Shown piece by piece: positions 41,301 through 42,776 of a stretch of DNA of 42,776 nt. The notes beneath the pieces are model-generated. The model searched no databases and was not told the origin of the DNA. It saw only the letters and a list, made by a program, of their open reading frames with translations. Source of the stretch: Clostridia bacterium. Its GTDB lineage: Bacteria; Bacillota; Clostridia; UMGS1883. The stretch is taken from positions 1 through 42,776 of the forward strand of contig JAUNBL010000012.1 in the NCBI GenBank assembly GCA_030527235.1, read 5' to 3'. Every line of letters begins with the position of its first letter. The first letter of the stretch is position 1. Both the position numbers and the translations under genes were made by a program.

Positions 41301-41927
41301 ATGCATCAGGGAAATCCAAAATGGAGAGAGATTCTTGATTACATCAATCAGCAAATACAAAAAAACGGCTGCCCGCCTACTGTTCGGGAAATCGGCCAAG
41401 CGGTAGGTCTTCGTTCACCTTCAACGGTGCATGGCTACCTAAATCGGCTTGCAAAGGAAGGCTATATACAAAAGCTCCCCGCAAGCTCCCGCGGCGTGCG
41501 CATTGCTCCCTCTGCACAGGAGCTTGACTACAAGCCCGGTTCTTCGTGTGAATTTCTGGAGGTGCCGCTAATAGGGCGCGTCAGCGCAGGATTACCCATT
41601 TTGGCGGAGGAAAATTTTGAGCGAACTATTCCTCTGCCCATGGACTTTGCCCGCGGCGGAGACTTGTTTATACTTCGTGTTCGAGGCGACAGTATGATTA
41701 ATGCCGGCATTTTGAACGGAGATTTTGTAGTGGTGCGCCAGCAGCCCAGCGCAGAAGACGGAGACATAATAGTAGCGCTGCTCGATGACAGCGCTACAGT
41801 TAAAACCTTCTATAAGGAAAGTAACGGTCTTTTCAGACTTCAGCCTGAAAACGACGCGCTATCTCCGATTTATACCGATTCACTTGCCGTACTCGGCAAA
41901 GTCGTCGGGGTATACCGTATAATGTAG
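41301..41927 (+). CDS. lexA: SOS regulator LexA
   Basis: 208 residues. The N-terminal winged helix (about 1-65) has CPPTVREIGQAVGLRSPSTVHGYLNRL; the S24 autoprotease domain has the cleavage site Ala96-Gly97 in RVSAGLP, Ser131 in RGDSM and Lys168 in ATVKTF. RecA-stimulated self-cleavage lifts repression of SOS genes. AAGGAGG lies 8 bases before ATG 41301. An open frame reaching back to 41190 is only promoter sequence. It ends one base before the convergent lipoprotein gene. Confidence 0.96.
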   Translation: MHQGNPKWREILDYINQQIQKNGCPPTVREIGQAVGLRSPSTVHGYLNRLAKEGYIQKLPASSRGVRIAPSAQELDYKPGSSCEFLEVPLIGRVSAGLPILAEENFERTIPLPMDFARGGDLFILRVRGDSMINAGILNGDFVVVRQQPSAEDGDIIVALLDDSATVKTFYKESNGLFRLQPENDALSPIYTDSLAVLGKVVGVYRIM

Positions 41928-41928
41928 T

Positions 41929-42726
41929 TTAAGAAATCCGCGAAAACTCGCTTATCTCGGGCATTACAAAGCTTACGTTTTCACCGTGGTTCGTAAGCAC
42001 AATGTCCATTTCCGTATCCACGCTGAAAGCGCCTTTATCCGAGACACCTGAGCTTTGCAGCACGATGGTCTGGCGCCTGATAAAGCCTTGTGCATCTATT
42101 ATAACTGTGCCTGCAATATCGCCGTTTTGTATATCTTTCTCAATGTCGAGGCTTTCGCCCATCGTTTCAAACACAGTGCCCATATATTCTTCCACTTCGG
42201 AATAGTCCGCAGTAAACTCTACTGTAAGCGCACCGTTCTCGTGCTCAGTGCATTTTACGCTTTTGAAATCTTCAGGGTCCACATCGAAAAGGCGGCGTGC
42301 AGTATGGACATCGTTAATGGCGCTCTCCCGTGTGGCAGCCATTGCGTATTTACCTTCGGCAAGATCCAAATAGTACATTTCGTCCTGGTAATAATATGTG
42401 TTCAAAACAGCGGTTACCACATTGGACGAAGCTGAAGCTACATCTTCTTCCGCAGGAGCAATGATTCTGGAGTCTGTGGAGATTTTGTATTGCATATTAT
42501 CTGCAAACGCGTTATTTACAGAACATTGCTGCTTGATAATCACTGAAGTATCCTGCGCTTCATGCAGTACCACATTAAGGCTTGTCTCTATTGTGAAATT
42601 ACTCATAGCGTCAGAAGCAAGATACGCTTGGTTATAGGCGTCTTTCTGCGCACCGGACATTCCTCCGCAGGCTGTGAGCAACAGCGCGAGAAGCGCCGCA
42701 CTTATAATCGGCATCCTTTTTTTCAT
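41929..42726 (-). CDS. Lipoprotein of unknown function (DUF6612-like)
   Basis: 265 residues from the ATG at 42726 (GGGG 6 bases before; ATGs at 42729 and 42738 are also open). A lipoprotein signal ends at the lipobox LLTAC; the mature part begins GGMSGAQKDAYNQAYLASDAM. The rest is a beta-strand-rich fold with alternating Thr/Val strands (TVEFTADYS, GTVIIDAQGFIRRQTIVLQ, TEMDIVLTNHGENV), the look of DUF6612/LolA-like outer-surface proteins. No catalytic residues can be named. It runs convergent to lexA with only one base between the stop codons. Confidence 0.7.
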   Translation of the reverse strand: MKKRMPIISAALLALLLTACGGMSGAQKDAYNQAYLASDAMSNFTIETSLNVVLHEAQDTSVIIKQQCSVNNAFADNMQYKISTDSRIIAPAEEDVASASSNVVTAVLNTYYYQDEMYYLDLAEGKYAMAATRESAINDVHTARRLFDVDPEDFKSVKCTEHENGALTVEFTADYSEVEEYMGTVFETMGESLDIEKDIQNGDIAGTVIIDAQGFIRRQTIVLQSSGVSDKGAFSVDTEMDIVLTNHGENVSFVMPEISEFSRIS

Positions 42727-42776
42727 CATAATCCCCATTCTGCCGCTAACTCGTCAGCACAAATAGAAATGAAAGT

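Noticed and set aside
1-42776. CRISPR arrays, phage genes, complete insertion sequence, rRNA genes, T-box leaders
   Set aside because: No regularly spaced repeats, no phage structural or integrase genes, no complete transposase and no rRNA or T-box signatures were found on reading both strands.

Overview
The window looks like chromosomal DNA of a low-to-moderate GC Gram-positive anaerobe of the Clostridia type. The evidence is a set of Firmicutes hallmarks: a rimP-nusA-ylxR-ylxQ-infB-rbfA-nrnA-truB-ribF operon, an ftsEX-M23-S41-S11 envelope operon, IreB, a CdaA/CdaR (YbbR) pair, a DUF3343/cysteine desulfurase pair, and lexA divergent from a yneA-like LysM gene. Short spacers, ATGA-type overlaps and strong AGGAGG-like ribosome sites fit this. 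The species cannot be named from the sequence.

Layout. (1) 1-1484: two broken genes meet head-on, an insertion-sequence transposase fragment (- strand) and the C-terminal part of a large helicase (+ strand), with a perfect 15-bp palindrome at the junction. (2) 1748-8580, all - strand: a PucR-type regulator, ftsE, ftsX, an M23 hydrolase, an S41 protease, an S11 carboxypeptidase, then ireB and tRNA-Leu(UAG). Together these are a cell-wall and division module. (3) 8790-12657, + strand: DUF3343 protein and cysteine desulfurase; then cdaA-cdaR (c-di-AMP synthesis) followed by a lipoprotein with a nitroreductase fold. (4) 12710-19770, - strand: the translation/transcription operon, ending in a ribF reduced to its adenylyltransferase half. 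(5) 19948-21879, + strand: an RsuA-type pseudouridine synthase and an MsmX/UgpC-type sugar-importer ATPase.

(6) 21972-32015, - strand, is the most distinctive region: a four-gene polysaccharide-utilisation operon. It encodes a secreted 1905-residue multidomain polysaccharide lyase, an AraC-family regulator translationally coupled to it, a GH88 unsaturated glucuronyl hydrolase and a second lyase without a signal peptide. The genes imply outside cleavage of a uronate-containing polysaccharide, import, and cytoplasmic finishing by the second lyase and the GH88 enzyme. No permease is present; the MsmX-type ATPase lies next door. (7) 32242-39082, - strand: an exopolysaccharide operon (Wzy/O-antigen-ligase-like protein, two tandem Wzz-like proteins, metallophosphoesterase, GT4, GT2). 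(8) 39173-42726: a Cys-rich mini-protein, a GH1 beta-glycosidase, a yneA-like LysM protein with two LexA boxes in its promoter, lexA, and a convergent lipoprotein.

All calls are from reading the sequence; no database search was run. Family names rest on recognised motifs and context. Promoters, operators and hairpins are motif-based predictions. No stretch above about 300 bases lacks a gene; the longest gap, 1485-1744, holds only palindromes and a terminator.
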